DNA from: Puccinellia tenuiflora | Taxonomy: Eukaryota > Streptophyta > Magnoliopsida > Poales > Poaceae | Assembly (NCBI GenBank): GCA_012064385.1 | Contig: QRDG01000944.1 | Coordinates: 345,716-409,715 of the forward strand | Reading direction: 5' to 3' | DNA: 64,000 nt | Part shown: positions 19,081 to 30,653 of the stretch, one piece after another | How the letters are laid out: each line of letters starts with the position of its first letter | Position numbering within the stretch: the stretch's first letter is position 1 | Program-made: the position numbers and the translations under genes | The notes under the pieces: generated by a model | Databases searched by the model: none | The model's input: the letters and a program-made list of their open reading frames with translations, nothing else | What the model was told of the DNA's origin: nothing

Positions 19081-21321
19081 TCAGGCGTAGAAGCGGCGTA
19101 ACTGTGCCACGTTCCACGGATTGCTGCAGACTGTCCCTGTCTTCGAGTCCTTCAGGCGGTAAGCTCCGTTGCCGATTGCCTCTGTCACAATGTATGGCCC
19201 CTCCCATGGGGAGGCGAGTTTGTGCACCTTCTTCTGCTTGAGCCGGAGAACCAGGTCCCCTGGGACGAATGCTCTAGGCCGCAGTCGCTGACCGTGGTAG
19301 TTGCGCAGGTCTTGCTGGTAGACAGCTGTGCGGCTGAGGGCGATGTCGCGTGCTTCATCTAAGACATCCACATCATCTTCAAGTGCTTCTTCCGCATCAG
19401 ACTCGTCGTATGCCACCACTCGTGGAGCGTCAAATTTGATGTCGCAGGGCAGGACTGCTTCCGCACCGTACACCATGAAGAATGGTGTATACTGGGTAGA
19501 TCTGTTTGGCGTGGTGCGTAAGCTCCACAGCACACTTGGTAACTCTTCCACCCAGGCTCCTGCGGCTCGCTTCAATGGTACTCGCAGACGCTTCTTGATG
19601 CCTTTGCTGACTAGGCCGTTGGCCTTCTCGACTTGCCCATTGGACTGCGGGTGCGAGACGGATGCATAACTGAGCTTGACACCTTGTTCAGAGCAGAAAT
19701 CCCTGAATTCCTCGGCTGTGAAGTTTGTCCCGTTGTCGGTGATGATGCCGTGCAGCACACCGAACCTGAAGATGATTGACCTGATGAAGTTGACCGCTGA
19801 GGTTGCGGTTGAGCTTGTGATTGGGACCGCCTCGATCCACTTCGTGAACTTGTCGACTGCCACCAGGAGGTGAGTGTGCCCGCCTGGGGAGGATTTCTTG
19901 AAGGGACCTACCATGTCGAGTCCCCATTGCGCGAAGGGCCACGCGAGTGGTATTGTCTTCAGTGCCGACGCTGGTGCATGCGGCTTGTTGGCGAACTCCT
20001 GACAGCCAACACACTTTTTGACCAGTTCTTCTGCGTCTTGCATTGCGGTGGGCCAGTAGAACCCTGCTCGCAAGGCCTTGGCCACCAGTGCTCGACTGCT
20101 TGCGTGGTGCCCGCATATGCCGGCGTGGATGTCGAGTAAGATTGCTTGGCCATCGGATGGATCGATGCACCTTTGGAGGACTCCTGAGATGCTTCTCTTG
20201 TAGAGCTCGCCATTGATGATGGTGAAGCCTTTGGAACGGCGGACGATGCGCTTGGCTTCGACTGGGTTCTCCGGCAGCCGCTGGTGCAGCATGTAGGCCA
20301 GATACGGGCTTGTCCACGTGGGCTCGACCAGCATTATCTCCATGACCTCCTTCTCCGTGCTTGGCGGGTTGGCGGTGCTTGTTGTCGATGTAGAGGGTCC
20401 TGGCTGGGGCCGGACCTTAATTGAGCGCTGTGTGATGCACTCGAGGAAGACTCCGGGTGGCACCGGAGCTCGATCTGAACCTAGGTTGGCCAGGACGTCA
20501 GCTTCTTCGTTGCTTTCGCGGCCGATGTGCCGCAGTTCGCAGCCGTCGAAGAGGCCTTCCAGTTGATTGTACAGCTCCCTGTAGGCTATCATGTTGTCAG
20601 CGATGGCATCGCACTGCTTCATGGTTTGCTGCACAACCAGGTAGGAGTCGCCGTAGATCATGAGGCGAGTGCCGCCGCAGTTCTGGGCCATCCGCATGCC
20701 GTGGATCAGGGCTTCGTACTCTGCTTCGTTGTTGGAAGGAGTTGAGAACTTCATCTGCAGCACGTACTTCAGCTTGTCGCCTTTAGGTGAAATGAGCACG
20801 ACTCCTGCTCCGGCTGAGTTGAATTTTTTGGATCCATCAAAATACATTGTCCATGCATTGGACAAGTCGGGCTCGTCGGGCAGTTGTGCTTCTATCCACT
20901 CTGTGGTGAACTCTGGGAGGACCTGGGCCTTGATTGCCTTCGGGTGTGCGTACCTCAGCCCCCATGGCCCTAACTCGACAACCCACTTGGCGACTCTTCC
21001 TGTCACGGCTGGGTTAGTGAGGATGTCGGATAGGGCAGAGGAGCTTACCACCGTGATCGGGTGCTCGGAGAAATAGTGGACCACCTTCCTGGACGTCATG
21101 AAGACTCCGTATGCCAGCTTCTGGTAGTGCGGGTATCGCTGCTTGGAATCAGTTAGCACCTCGCTGAGGTAATACACAGGTCGCTGAATAGGGTGACTCT
21201 TTCCTTCTTCCTCCCGCTCGACTACGAGTACGGTACTGACCACCCTGTTCGTGGCTGCCACATATAGGTACAGTGGCTCGTTCTCATGTGGTGCCACCAG
21301 CACTGGAGGGGTTGTGAGGGT
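19081..21321 (-). pseudogene. E3 pol, downstream half: RNase H, archaeal-type RNase H, integrase
   Basis: About 745 codons are open from the E4 insertion point to the stop. In order: the Ty3-type RNase H/connection region with PVYYLSEVLTDSKQRY; a second RNase H (MYFDGSKKFNSAGAGVVL, SNNEAEYEALIHGM, ESNEEADVLANLGS) carrying the D-E-D-D acidic residues of the archaeal-type domain typical of Tat elements; an integrase H2C2 finger (HAGICGHHAS...CVGCQEFA); the DDE core (GLDMVGPF, DNGTNFTAEEF, SNGQVEKANG); and a C-terminal region. It was cut from its RT by E4. No other break is visible, so it was likely functional before that insertion. Confidence 0.93.
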
Positions 21322-22486
21322 TGTCACATCCCGAATTTTGGTCCTATAAAATTTTCTTTGACAAAACCAACATTTGGGATTTCAAATTTGGATCTGATGA
21401 TCTTGGCACCTCCCTTCTTCCTGCTTTTCCCAAAACCACAAATTATCTAGGGATTTATCTTTTTCTCAAATACAAAAGGCCTAAACCCTAGCTTCCAAAG
21501 GAAGCATGTCAATACCATCTTCAAAAATTCCCCAAAAATTCAGGGAGGACCCCTACCCTAGGTGTAACCCAATTATGCAAAAATATTCCCTACCTTGCTA
21601 AGGAAATTTTGGAGAATTACTCCACTTTACTTTCTGCCCCAAACTTGTTATTTTTGGAAACCCTATTGAATCTTTTTCAAAAATTGCAAAAATTACAGGG
21701 TAGATTCTCTGGACCCATACCTACCTCCATGAATTTTTCTGGCCAATTATCTTTTATTTTGGTTGCCCAAAATACCTCCTCTTTTTCTGGACAGAAGTGT
21801 TTGTTGAAATTTTAGTATAGCCCAAGTTGCAAACCAGCCAAAGTTCACATCTACAAAGTGATAGTATTTTGAATTTTCCACCCAGTGACACGGTTGGTTT
21901 CTTTTAGAGAGCCCTAGGATGAGGGAATCATCCAGATGCCGATGATGGCATGGCCAGAGCATGTGCCAGAACGCGCCCGACGGCGCCGCCCATTCTTGGT
22001 CGCCGCCGGTGACCTCCCCCTCGCCTTCCCTCGTGTCCCCCAGCTCCCCCACCTCCTGCTCGACCACCACGGCCCGTCCATGCGCCCCCTCCCCTCCCGT
22101 GCACCGCCGTCCGCTAGGCGACGCACCGCTCGAACAGCACCACCACGGGACCCCCCCTCCACCTCACAGTACCCCTCCACAGCTCCCCGCGAATCCCGTC
22201 GTTCCGCACCCGCACAGCGCCGCACTGCCGCCACACCGTCACCGCGCCGCCCGTCGTCTCCTCTGCACCGCCCTCCCCGTGTCACCGCCCCGTCATGGCC
22301 GCCCGGACCCCTCACCGCCCACGCATGCCACGCCGCCCCGAGCTTATCCACGGGCGCGAGAATCCCGTCGTCTACGACGCTCTGCCACCACCCCATCGAC
22401 GCGCCGTCCGTCGTCAAGCCCCCGGCCCGGCCTCCACACCGTGACACCTCGCCGCGGAGCTCGACCGGACCCCCACCGTGGGGAGC

Positions 22487-22494
22487 TATAAAAG
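22487..22494 (+). promoter_or_regulatory. TATA box in the E4 5' LTR
   Basis: gagctataaaaggagc lies in a GC-rich context about 1165 bp into the LTR, so R and U5 are long. The equivalent in the 3' LTR is 31818-31825. Confidence 0.7.
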
Positions 22495-23294
22495 GAGCCC
22501 CCCGGCCGCTCCGAAGAAGCATCACCACCCACCGTCCCTCTCCACCCCTCCCCCTCCCGGATTGGCACCCGGGGAGCCCCCAATCACCGGCGACCACCCC
22601 GCCTCCGCCCCACGGTCTCCGACCGATTCCTCCTCCACCGACCCTCCCCACACGATCTCCTCCCCCCTCCCTCCAATCCACCCCTCCAGCAAGCCGTAGA
22701 AGCCCCCACCGGAGCCTAAGACGCCCTAGTTCGCCGCCCTGCCCTCGACGGTGAGCACGCCGGCGTCGGCGACCTCTCCCTCCCTCTCTGTTCTTAATTA
22801 TCGGCGCGTACCGATTCGGGTTTTAAAAGGGCGGGACCCACCCGTCAGATTTCTATCCATTTCGAACAGTTTTCTTTCTGTTTTTTTTTCTGCTTAGGAA
22901 AAACAGATTATTAGGGTCAACTTTGGAGAGTCATAACTCTCTCAAAAAAATTCAAAAAAATGTGAACCTTTTTGCAGTGGCTTGGTTTTGAAAGGATCTA
23001 CCCAATGCCCCTGGTTTCACTAAATTTGAAGTTCATTTGCCCCCTGAACCTTGAAATGCCTTGCGGAGGGTTTTAACCGTGTTTCTCGATTTATTTGATA
23101 GATCCAAACCCTACCTTTGAAGTGGAGGTGGAACCTATCCCTGAAGGCAAGCCATCAGCCCCCAACCATCCGTTCCCAAGTCATCGATGCCTTATTTGAC
23201 TTGTTTGTTACTTGTTTGCGCGATAGTTGCATCCCGCATATCTTATTTCATGCTTATTATTTCATGTGACCTAATGCTACTTTTACTTTCTGCA

Positions 23295-23750
23295 ATACGA
23301 TAAACTCATGATCCGTGAGTTGAGTTCCGGCCGGCGACTAAATACATGTTGGGCACCGCCCGCGTGGATTGAATCTCGCCTACTTTCAGTACTTTTATTT
23401 CAAGTAACTTTACTTTCCTGCAATACGATAAACCCATCAAGTGTGGGTTGAGTTCCGGCCGGCGACTAAATACATGTCGGGCTCCGCCCGCGTGGATTGA
23501 ATCTCGTCTACTTTCCGTAGAGTGGGGTGTGCGTATTTATTTACTCAACCCGTGGCTGCAACTGGCCGGAGACATCTCCGTCCTCGCCCGGTTGATTTTG
23601 TTATTTTATCTTCTTACTCGACCCGTGGCTGCTACTGGCCGGAGACATCTCCGTCCTCGCCCGGTTGATTTTGTTATTTTATCTTTACCCAACCTGTGGC
23701 TGTCACTGGTCGGAGGAAACTTCGCCATCGCCCGGTTGACTTTACTTTAC
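23295..23750 (+). repeat. Sub-repeats inside the E4 LTR
   Basis: A block with ttccggccggcgactaaata occurs twice, about 130 bp apart (23325 and 23454). A block with cgtggctg...ctggccggagacatctc then recurs three times (about 23551, 23630, 23697), with the last copy diverged. The same arrangement is present in the 3' LTR (32654-33075), so the sub-repeats predate the insertion. They lie downstream of the TATA box, in transcribed LTR sequence. Confidence 0.8.
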
Positions 23751-24984
23751 CTTACTGAGCTGCTATGTGTTATTTTATGCTCATGTATATCTTGTGGACT
23801 AACGTTTATTGCTGTCTTGTGGTTGAGAATAAAATTGACTAAAAAGATAACCACCTCCATCGACTAGATTGAGTCATATAGTGCCACTCGCCAAACACAC
23901 CCGCACAACCATGCGTCGTTGAAATGGGCAGACCGTAGCTTAGTAGCCTATCGAGCCTCTTTTGATGCTACCCACTTGGCAAGTCTAGTCGGTTACTGCA
24001 TAGTTGTGGTCGGGGCTAGTCTTGTGAAGGTTCCGGAGCTAGGCGTTGCTCATGAGTTGGGGACGTGCCGGATTCACTTCGTCATAAGACTTAGCCCGAG
24101 TGGTAAGTCGGTAGCTATACAAGGAGTGTCTTGTTAGAGCGGACGGCTACGGGGGAATAGGTTTGTGCTGTCGCCATGATGGGTGTAGTACTTCGGTACC
24201 GGCGGTACAAGCTTAGACCCCAACGTGTGGATAAAAGTTGCAACCTCTCGAGAGTGTCAAATCTAGAATCTAGTATTGTTCCTACTTAAGGAACGGTGTT
24301 GGTCCAGTCACACTAGAGTCAGTCCAGTCGAACACGGAGAATAAATTCACCAAACGGCCAGAGTTGGCCAAAGTTGAGCTGAAAAGTGGACCATAGTTGG
24401 TCAAAGCTAAGCCCAGAAGTGGACCAGAGTTGGTCAAGCTTGAGAACATAAGTGTTGTGGATAGTGTTGTGTGGAAATGAGACTCGTTCTCACAAGCCAC
24501 GTTTTCGTCACAGGTAAGTAGGTAAGTTAAGTCCAACCGTTAAGCTTGGACTCGCACCTGCACCCATGCCATGCCATATAGGAACGGTGGTTACGGTTGA
24601 TTGAGGATTGATGTCTTGCGAGTACATTCCATGTACTCACCTGGCTTTTCATGTGGCCAGATCCTCCTACCCCCGCCGCCGAGTACCCCTTGTACGAGAA
24701 CTAGATCCGGTGTCCAGGCAGAGCCCCGTGGAGTTAGGCCCTCATCACCACACGCTTCCGTCATCCCGCTGACGCCCTCTGATGAAGTCATGTTCAATAA
24801 ATAATGTACAAACTGTTGTGTGCGCTAGGGCGCAGCCTTGTAATGAGACCCTTGTAAAATACCGTCGGTTTCCGACCCCCTTGAATAAAGTGGTTATGTT
24901 CTGTTATCAAGTTGCCATATATTCAGTGCTCCTGGGACTGATATATGAGATGTCTCGGTCTTCGGATCGGGGTGTCACAGAGCT

Positions 24985-24996
24985 TGGTATCAGAGC
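24985..24996 (+). other. E4 primer-binding site (tRNA-iMet)
   Basis: tggtatcagagc, five bases after the LTR end, is the classical plant initiator-Met-tRNA PBS. Confidence 0.95.
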
Positions 24997-25129
24997 CTAA
25001 CTGCCCATAGGATACCCTAGTTCTGAGCGAAAACCCTAGACAACGAACATTGCCTTGTTGTTTCAATTGTTTCTCTACCTGTTTTGTGTTTATTTGACCT
25101 TGTCACTCACCCTCTTATCTATGGTACAG

Positions 25130-25948
25130 ATGACGTTCGAACTCCTCGTAGAGACCACCGCAGTGCACGAGCTTGGTATGGTCAAGTACCTCCGTGAGAC
25201 TTGGGGCCACCTCTACCCATCCGCGCCACCTCCGAAATTCCGCGTGTTCTACTCCCGCTCTCACGGGCCTCGCACCGAGTTCACCGCCACGGTCTACCTA
25301 GAAGCCAGGCCAGATGAAGATGGACCCTCCTACGTCCTCTCCTCCGGCATCACCAACCAGGTGACCCGCGCCCTTCAGGAGGTCTCCGGGGACGCCCTCG
25401 TCTTCCTTCGCACCCATGACCCCGTCATGAAGGTGTGCACCTGCTACGTCTACTTCCCGAGGTTAGACCTGAGCAACGGGGATGTTCTCTTCCCCAACCC
25501 CGGAGGCACCACCCCCGCACTCACCTCACTTCTCCGGTACACGTCCCACCTCCACCAGTACCTGCAGGACACCCTTTTCCAGATGTCTGTTCTCCGTGCC
25601 AACCTCACTGCCGCCGAAGCTGCTAGGGCGCCGGGAGTTGTTCCCCCTCGCCCCATTCCTCACCCCCGTAGTACTCTTGATCAGCTTAGGGCGAGGCTCG
25701 TTGTCGCACCTGCCCGAGCCGCCCCGTTCCGTAGTTCCACCTCCGCTCCTCGCTTCAGGCCCCGCACCTCCACCGAGCTTCCACCAGCACCCTCCACTCA
25801 GCGCCGCCGCACCACCGCCGCCCCGCCGACTCCCACGTACACCCCGGGGCGCCTTCTTCGACCAACGCCGACATCAAGGAAGAGAGCGATGACAGCCTCG
25901 ACATCATCGCACCAGCCACTCCCCTCGAGATGGAGTTTTAGGCGCTAG
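25130..25948 (+). CDS. E4 extra ORF upstream of gag (273 aa, unknown function)
   Basis: The open frame runs from ATG 25130 (an in-frame ATG also exists at 25121) to the stop at 25946-25948, ending about 120 bp before the gag frame. The first ~150 residues look like a compact domain (VKYLRETWGHLYPSAPPPKF; SSGITNQVTRALQEVSGDAL). The rest is Pro/Ser/Thr/Arg-rich and probably disordered. No gag zinc knuckle or protease motif is present. Its length and codon pattern argue that it is real. I do not recognise a function. Confidence 0.6.
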   Translation: MTFELLVETTAVHELGMVKYLRETWGHLYPSAPPPKFRVFYSRSHGPRTEFTATVYLEARPDEDGPSYVLSSGITNQVTRALQEVSGDALVFLRTHDPVMKVCTCYVYFPRLDLSNGDVLFPNPGGTTPALTSLLRYTSHLHQYLQDTLFQMSVLRANLTAAEAARAPGVVPPRPIPHPRSTLDQLRARLVVAPARAAPFRSSTSAPRFRPRTSTELPPAPSTQRRRTTAAPPTPTYTPGRLLRPTPTSRKRAMTASTSSHQPLPSRWSFRR

Positions 25949-26066
25949 CCGAGGAGCGTAAGCGCGTGTATCTTAGTTATGCATCTTAGTGGAGGACCAC
26001 GTCGTCCAACGCGTGCTAGAATAAAGGGCGGTTACGGCTTGTATCCTGTATTATAGCATGTAATGT

Positions 26067-29000
26067 ATGCCATGTAACCCAACTCTCCACTGTGTAATGA
26101 TGCCTTTGTTTTATCTCTTGCTCTTGTTCGGATTTTATGGGATGTTGCACTTCTTCCTCCCCATGTGGATGCTCATGGTACGCCCCCCCTTCAGGATGAG
26201 GCCCCGCACAGGTACAAGTGGCAGCCGAGGGACTCCAATCCGCCGCTCAGCCCGACAAGCCGGCGTGGACCCAATGCCTCCACCGCCGACAGCTCCTCCC
26301 CAAGAACCAACTCCAAGCCAGCTTTTGATAATGATGGATGAGCGTCACCAGCAGAACATGACTCAAATCATGAGGGAGTTTGGAAGCTACATGCAAGCAC
26401 AAAACACTTCCCGCCCCTCTCGCTCCAAGCTCCAGGACTTCCAGCGCACTCAGCCACCTAAGTTCTCTCAGGCCACCAACCCACTCGAAGCTGATGATTG
26501 GCTCCGTACTATGGAGAAGAAGTTAGAGATTGCTCGTGTTGACGAGCAGGACAAGGTACCCTTCGTCACTCACTATCTTGAAGGACCAGCCGATGTATGG
26601 TGGGACAGCCGGTTTATTATGAGAGAAGATGAGGCAGCCATCACTTGGGCCGAATTCCGGGAGATTTTCCGCAAGACCTACATACCCTCGAGCCTTATGA
26701 AGATGAAGCAGCAGGAACTTTTAGCACTTACTCAAGGCAACTCTACCATAAGCGAGTACCTAGCCAAGTTCAATGATCTTGCCCGATATGCCCCCGATGA
26801 TGTCAACACAGACGAGAAGAAGAAGGACAGGTTCCTCCATGGAATGCACCAAGCCATCAAGACCCAGCTCAGTGTCCTGCAGTTTCCAGATTTTCAAGCC
26901 TTGGTCAACACCGCCCTGATCTCCGAAAGGGAGCATCGCACCATTTACGATTCCCACAAGAGGAAGTTCGAACCTCGCAAGCATCAACCGGAAGGGACCC
27001 ACTCTAGGCCACGCACATGGCCCCCAAACCCGCAAGCCCCAGCTCGTCCAAATACGTGGAACCCTCCCAAGCGGGAGGGATACAACCGGACTGAATTCTA
27101 CCACAAGCGTCCCCTGGTGGACGACTGCAAGAGGGACAACTCATGCTTCAAGTGTGGAAAGACTGGACATTACATCGCCGACTGCCCCCTGACTCACAAC
27201 AGCAATGGCGCCAACAACCACCGCACCCCCAACGAAACCACCGTCTGCACCACCATACCACCTCAGGTTGCCCGAGTTCATCACATGACCGCCGAGGAGG
27301 CATACGAGGCTTCAGAAGTGGTGCTCGGTATGTGTACTATCAACACTAAACCCGCGCTAATTTTATTTGACTCTGGAGCTTCCCACTCTTTCATCTCCAA
27401 GGATTTTGTTGCCAAACACCGTTTTCCCGTTTTTCCTCTGGACCATCTTTTGGTGATACAAACCCCCGCCTCCAAGATGAAGACCAACACGGGTTGCCAG
27501 CAGTTGACCATCAACATCAACCAAGTGGAATTTCCCGCTCAGCTCAACACCCTTGACACCCCCGGCCTGGACGCCATCCTCGGGATGGATTGGCTAGCGC
27601 AGCATGCAGCCCAGATTGACTGTGCTTCCAGGTCAGTCACCCTTACCAACCCAGAAGGCATCCGCACCACGTATTTGCCAAATAAGCCACCCCAAGTGAA
27701 GGCCAGGGTGTTCTCAATCCAAGCACCGGAAATAGGCGAAATCTATGTGGTCAGCGAATACCCTGATGTGTTCCCCGATGAGTTGCCAGGAATGCCCCCC
27801 GACCGAGACGTAGAGTTTGCCATTGAAATAGTCCCTGGAACTAATCCCATCTTCAAGAAGCATTATCGGATGACAAGTCCTGAGTTGGTGGAACTAAAAA
27901 GGCAACTGGATGAACTAATTGAGAAGAAGTTTATCCGCCCCAGTGTCTCCCCTTGGGGTTCTCCCGTCCTGTTTGCGAAGAAGAGTGATGGTACGCTCAG
28001 ATTGTGCATCGACTATCGAGCTCTCAACCAGGTCACTATCAAGAACAAGTACCCCCTGCCCCGGATTAATGATTTGTTTGAACAACTTCGTGGGGCACGA
28101 GTTTTCTCGAAAATTGATCTCCGCACGGGTTATTACCAACTGAAGATTCGAGAGGGTGATATACCCAAGACCGCCTTTACCACCAGATACGGGCTTTACG
28201 AGTGTACGGTCATGTCTTTTGGCCTAACCAATGCCCCCGCATACTTTATGGGCATGATGAATAAGATATTCATGGAATACCTTGACAAATTCGTCGTGGT
28301 ATTCATCGACGACATTCTGATCTACTCCAAAAACGAGGAGGAACACGGCCAACATCTTAGACTGGTCCTCCAGCGTCTGCGAGACCAACAACTCTACGCC
28401 AAGTTCAGCAAATGTCAGTTCTGGTTGAAGGAAGTTGAATTCTTGGGACACGTACTGTCAGGAGCCGGCGTAGCAGTGAATCCTAGCAAGATTACCGACG
28501 TGTTGGAATGGAAGACCCCCACCAATGCGTCTGAAATTAGAAGCTTCTTGGGACTGGCAGGATACTATCGGAGGTTCATCGAGAATTTCTCAAAGATAGC
28601 TAAACCCATGACCGACTTATTGAAGAAGAACCGGAAGTACCTCTGGACCGAGGAATGCCAGTCGAGCTTCGAGAGGTTGAAAACCTAGTTGACCACAGCC
28701 CCGATACTCGTGTTACCTGACGACACCAAGGACTTCACCGTTTACTGTGACGCCTCCAGAAGCGGACTGGGAGCCGTGCTCATGCAAGAGGGGAAGGTTA
28801 TAGCTTACACGTCTAAGCAACTCAAGACCCACGAGTCAAACTACCCCACCCATGACTTGGAATTAGCAGCTGTCGTCCATGCCCTGAAAACATGGAGACA
28901 CCACCTGGTCGGCCGAAGATGTGAAATCTACACGGACCACAAAAGCTTGAAGTATATCTTCACCCAACCCGACCTCAACCTAAGGCAGAGAAGGTGGTTG

Positions 29001-30641
29001 GAATTAATTAAGGATTATGATCTCGGGATACACTACCACCCCGGAAAGGCCAACGTGGTAGCTGATGCTTTAAGCAGGAAATCCGCTTCTCTACCCCCGA
29101 GTCTGGAGAGTGAGTTCGCCAAACTTAACCTGTGCGTAGGAAACCGGGCCTACTTGAGCACCTTGGAGGTGAAGCCCGATCTTGAGGAAGAAATAAAACT
29201 TGGACAAGCCAACAATCCCGGCATAGCAGAAATCAAGGCCAAGATTCCTTTGGGAAAGGCTAAGGAGTTCTCAGTGGACGACCACGGCATACTCCGTTAT
29301 GGGAAGCGCCTTTGTGTACCCGATGACATGGCGCTAAAACAGAAGATTCTCAAGGAGGCCCACGAGTCCGCCTATTCCATTCACCCCGGGAGTACCAAGA
29401 TGTACCAAGATCTGAAGCAAATATTTTGGTGGGCGGGCATGAAGAAGGAAATCGCGTACCATGTCGCCTGCTGCAACACCTGCAACATAGTCAAGGCCGA
29501 ACACCAGAAACCAGCGGGACTTCTCCAACCTCTCAAGGTACCCGAGTGGAAGTGGGACAATATATGCATGGACTTCATCGTCGGACTTCCCAAATCCAGC
29601 AAGGGGAATGATTCCATATGGGTCATTATCGATCGCCTCACCAAAGTGGCCCATTTTATCCCTGTCAAGACCACTCACCGATCCGACCAGCTCGCTCAAC
29701 TTTACGTGAACAAGATTGTTAAGCTTCACGGTGTGCCAAAGACCATCGTGTCGGATAGAGGTACCCAATTCACCTCCAAGTTCTGGACAAGCTTGCACCA
29801 TGCCATGGGGACGAAACTATCCTTTAGCACGGCTTACCACCCCCAAACAGATGGACAAACTGAACGAGTCAATCAAATCCTAGAGGATATGCTCCGCTCG
29901 TGTGTACTCTCCTATGGAGCTGGTTGGGAAGACAGCTTACCTTACGCAGAATTCTCCTACAACAATAGCCATCAGAGTAGTTTGAAGATGTCCCCGTTCG
30001 AGGCCCTGTATGGAAGGAAGTGCCGGACCCCACTCAACTGGTCCGAAACCGGGGACAACCGAATCTTCGGGCCTGACGCGTTGCAAGAGGCCGAGAAGCA
30101 GGTACGCCTAATCCAAGACCGACTCAGAGCAGCCCAGTCCCGACAAAAGAGTTATTACGACCGCAAACACCGACAGATCAGTTTCGAAGTGGACGAGTAT
30201 GCCTACCTCCGGGTCACTCCTCTCAAGGGCCTAAAAAGGTTTCAGGTAAAAGGAAAACTCGCCCCTAGGTTCATTGGACCCTTCAGGGTAATAGCAAAAA
30301 GGGGAGCAGTAGCCTACCAGCTGGAATTGCCAGAAAAACTAGCCGGAGTTCATGACGTATTCCACGTCTCCCAGCTAAGGAAATGCCTATCACCGCCAAC
30401 CAAGCAAGCAGATTATCTGGACCTGGAATTAAGCCCTGAACTGACTTATGAGGAAAGCCCCGTCAGAATTTTGGATGAGTCAGAACGCCGCACCCGTAAC
30501 AGGATCACCAGGTTTTATAAAGTGCAGTGGGGCGGACACACCGAGGAAGAAGCTACCTGGGAACGAGAGGACCTGTTGAGGACAGAATACCCGTACCTGT
30601 TCCATGAGCAATCCGAATCTCGGGGACGAGATTCATTTTAA
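26067..30641 (+). pseudogene. E4 gag-pol polyprotein with chromodomain, one in-frame TAG
   Basis: A single frame (26067-28688, then 28689-30641 in phase) is interrupted only by TAG at 28686-28688, between RT and RNase H. The first ~40 residues are hydrophobic, so gag may start at a later Met (~26194). Domains in order: gag (~residues 115-290); CCHC knuckle CFKCGKTGHYIADC (~360); protease LFDSGASHSFIS (~435); RT with LRLCIDYRALNQVT and catalytic VVFIDDILIYS (~745); RNase H (YCDASRSGLGAVL, YTDHKSLKYIF); integrase HHCC (HPGS...CNTCNIV) and DDE (DFIVGLP, SDRGTQF, DGQTERVNQ); and a C-terminal chromodomain (FYKVQWGGHTEEEATWE). The stop fits one C-to-T change in a CAG codon. All catalytic residues seen are intact. 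Confidence 0.95.
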
Positions 30642-30653
30642 GGGGGGAAGGTT
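30640..30653 (+). other. E4 polypurine tract
   Basis: aaggggggaaggtt directly precedes the 3' LTR and overlaps the polyprotein stop codon region. Confidence 0.85.

Larger units (their letters stand above)
21322..24979 (+). repeat. E4 5' LTR
   Basis: 3658 bp. The TATA box is at 22487-22494 (tataaaag) with a CT/CA-rich leader after it. AATAAA-like signals occur near 24799 and 24883. GC-rich open frames at 21936-22754 and on the opposite strand have proline/arginine- or glycine-rich composition only, recur in the other LTR, and are not taken as genes. Confidence 0.96.

Noticed and set aside
21914..22754. 255-272 codon frames on both strands in the GC-rich part of the E4 LTR
   Set aside because: Composition is Pro/Arg/Ser or Gly/Arg only, no domain is visible, and the same sequence recurs in the 3' LTR. 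It is LTR promoter sequence.
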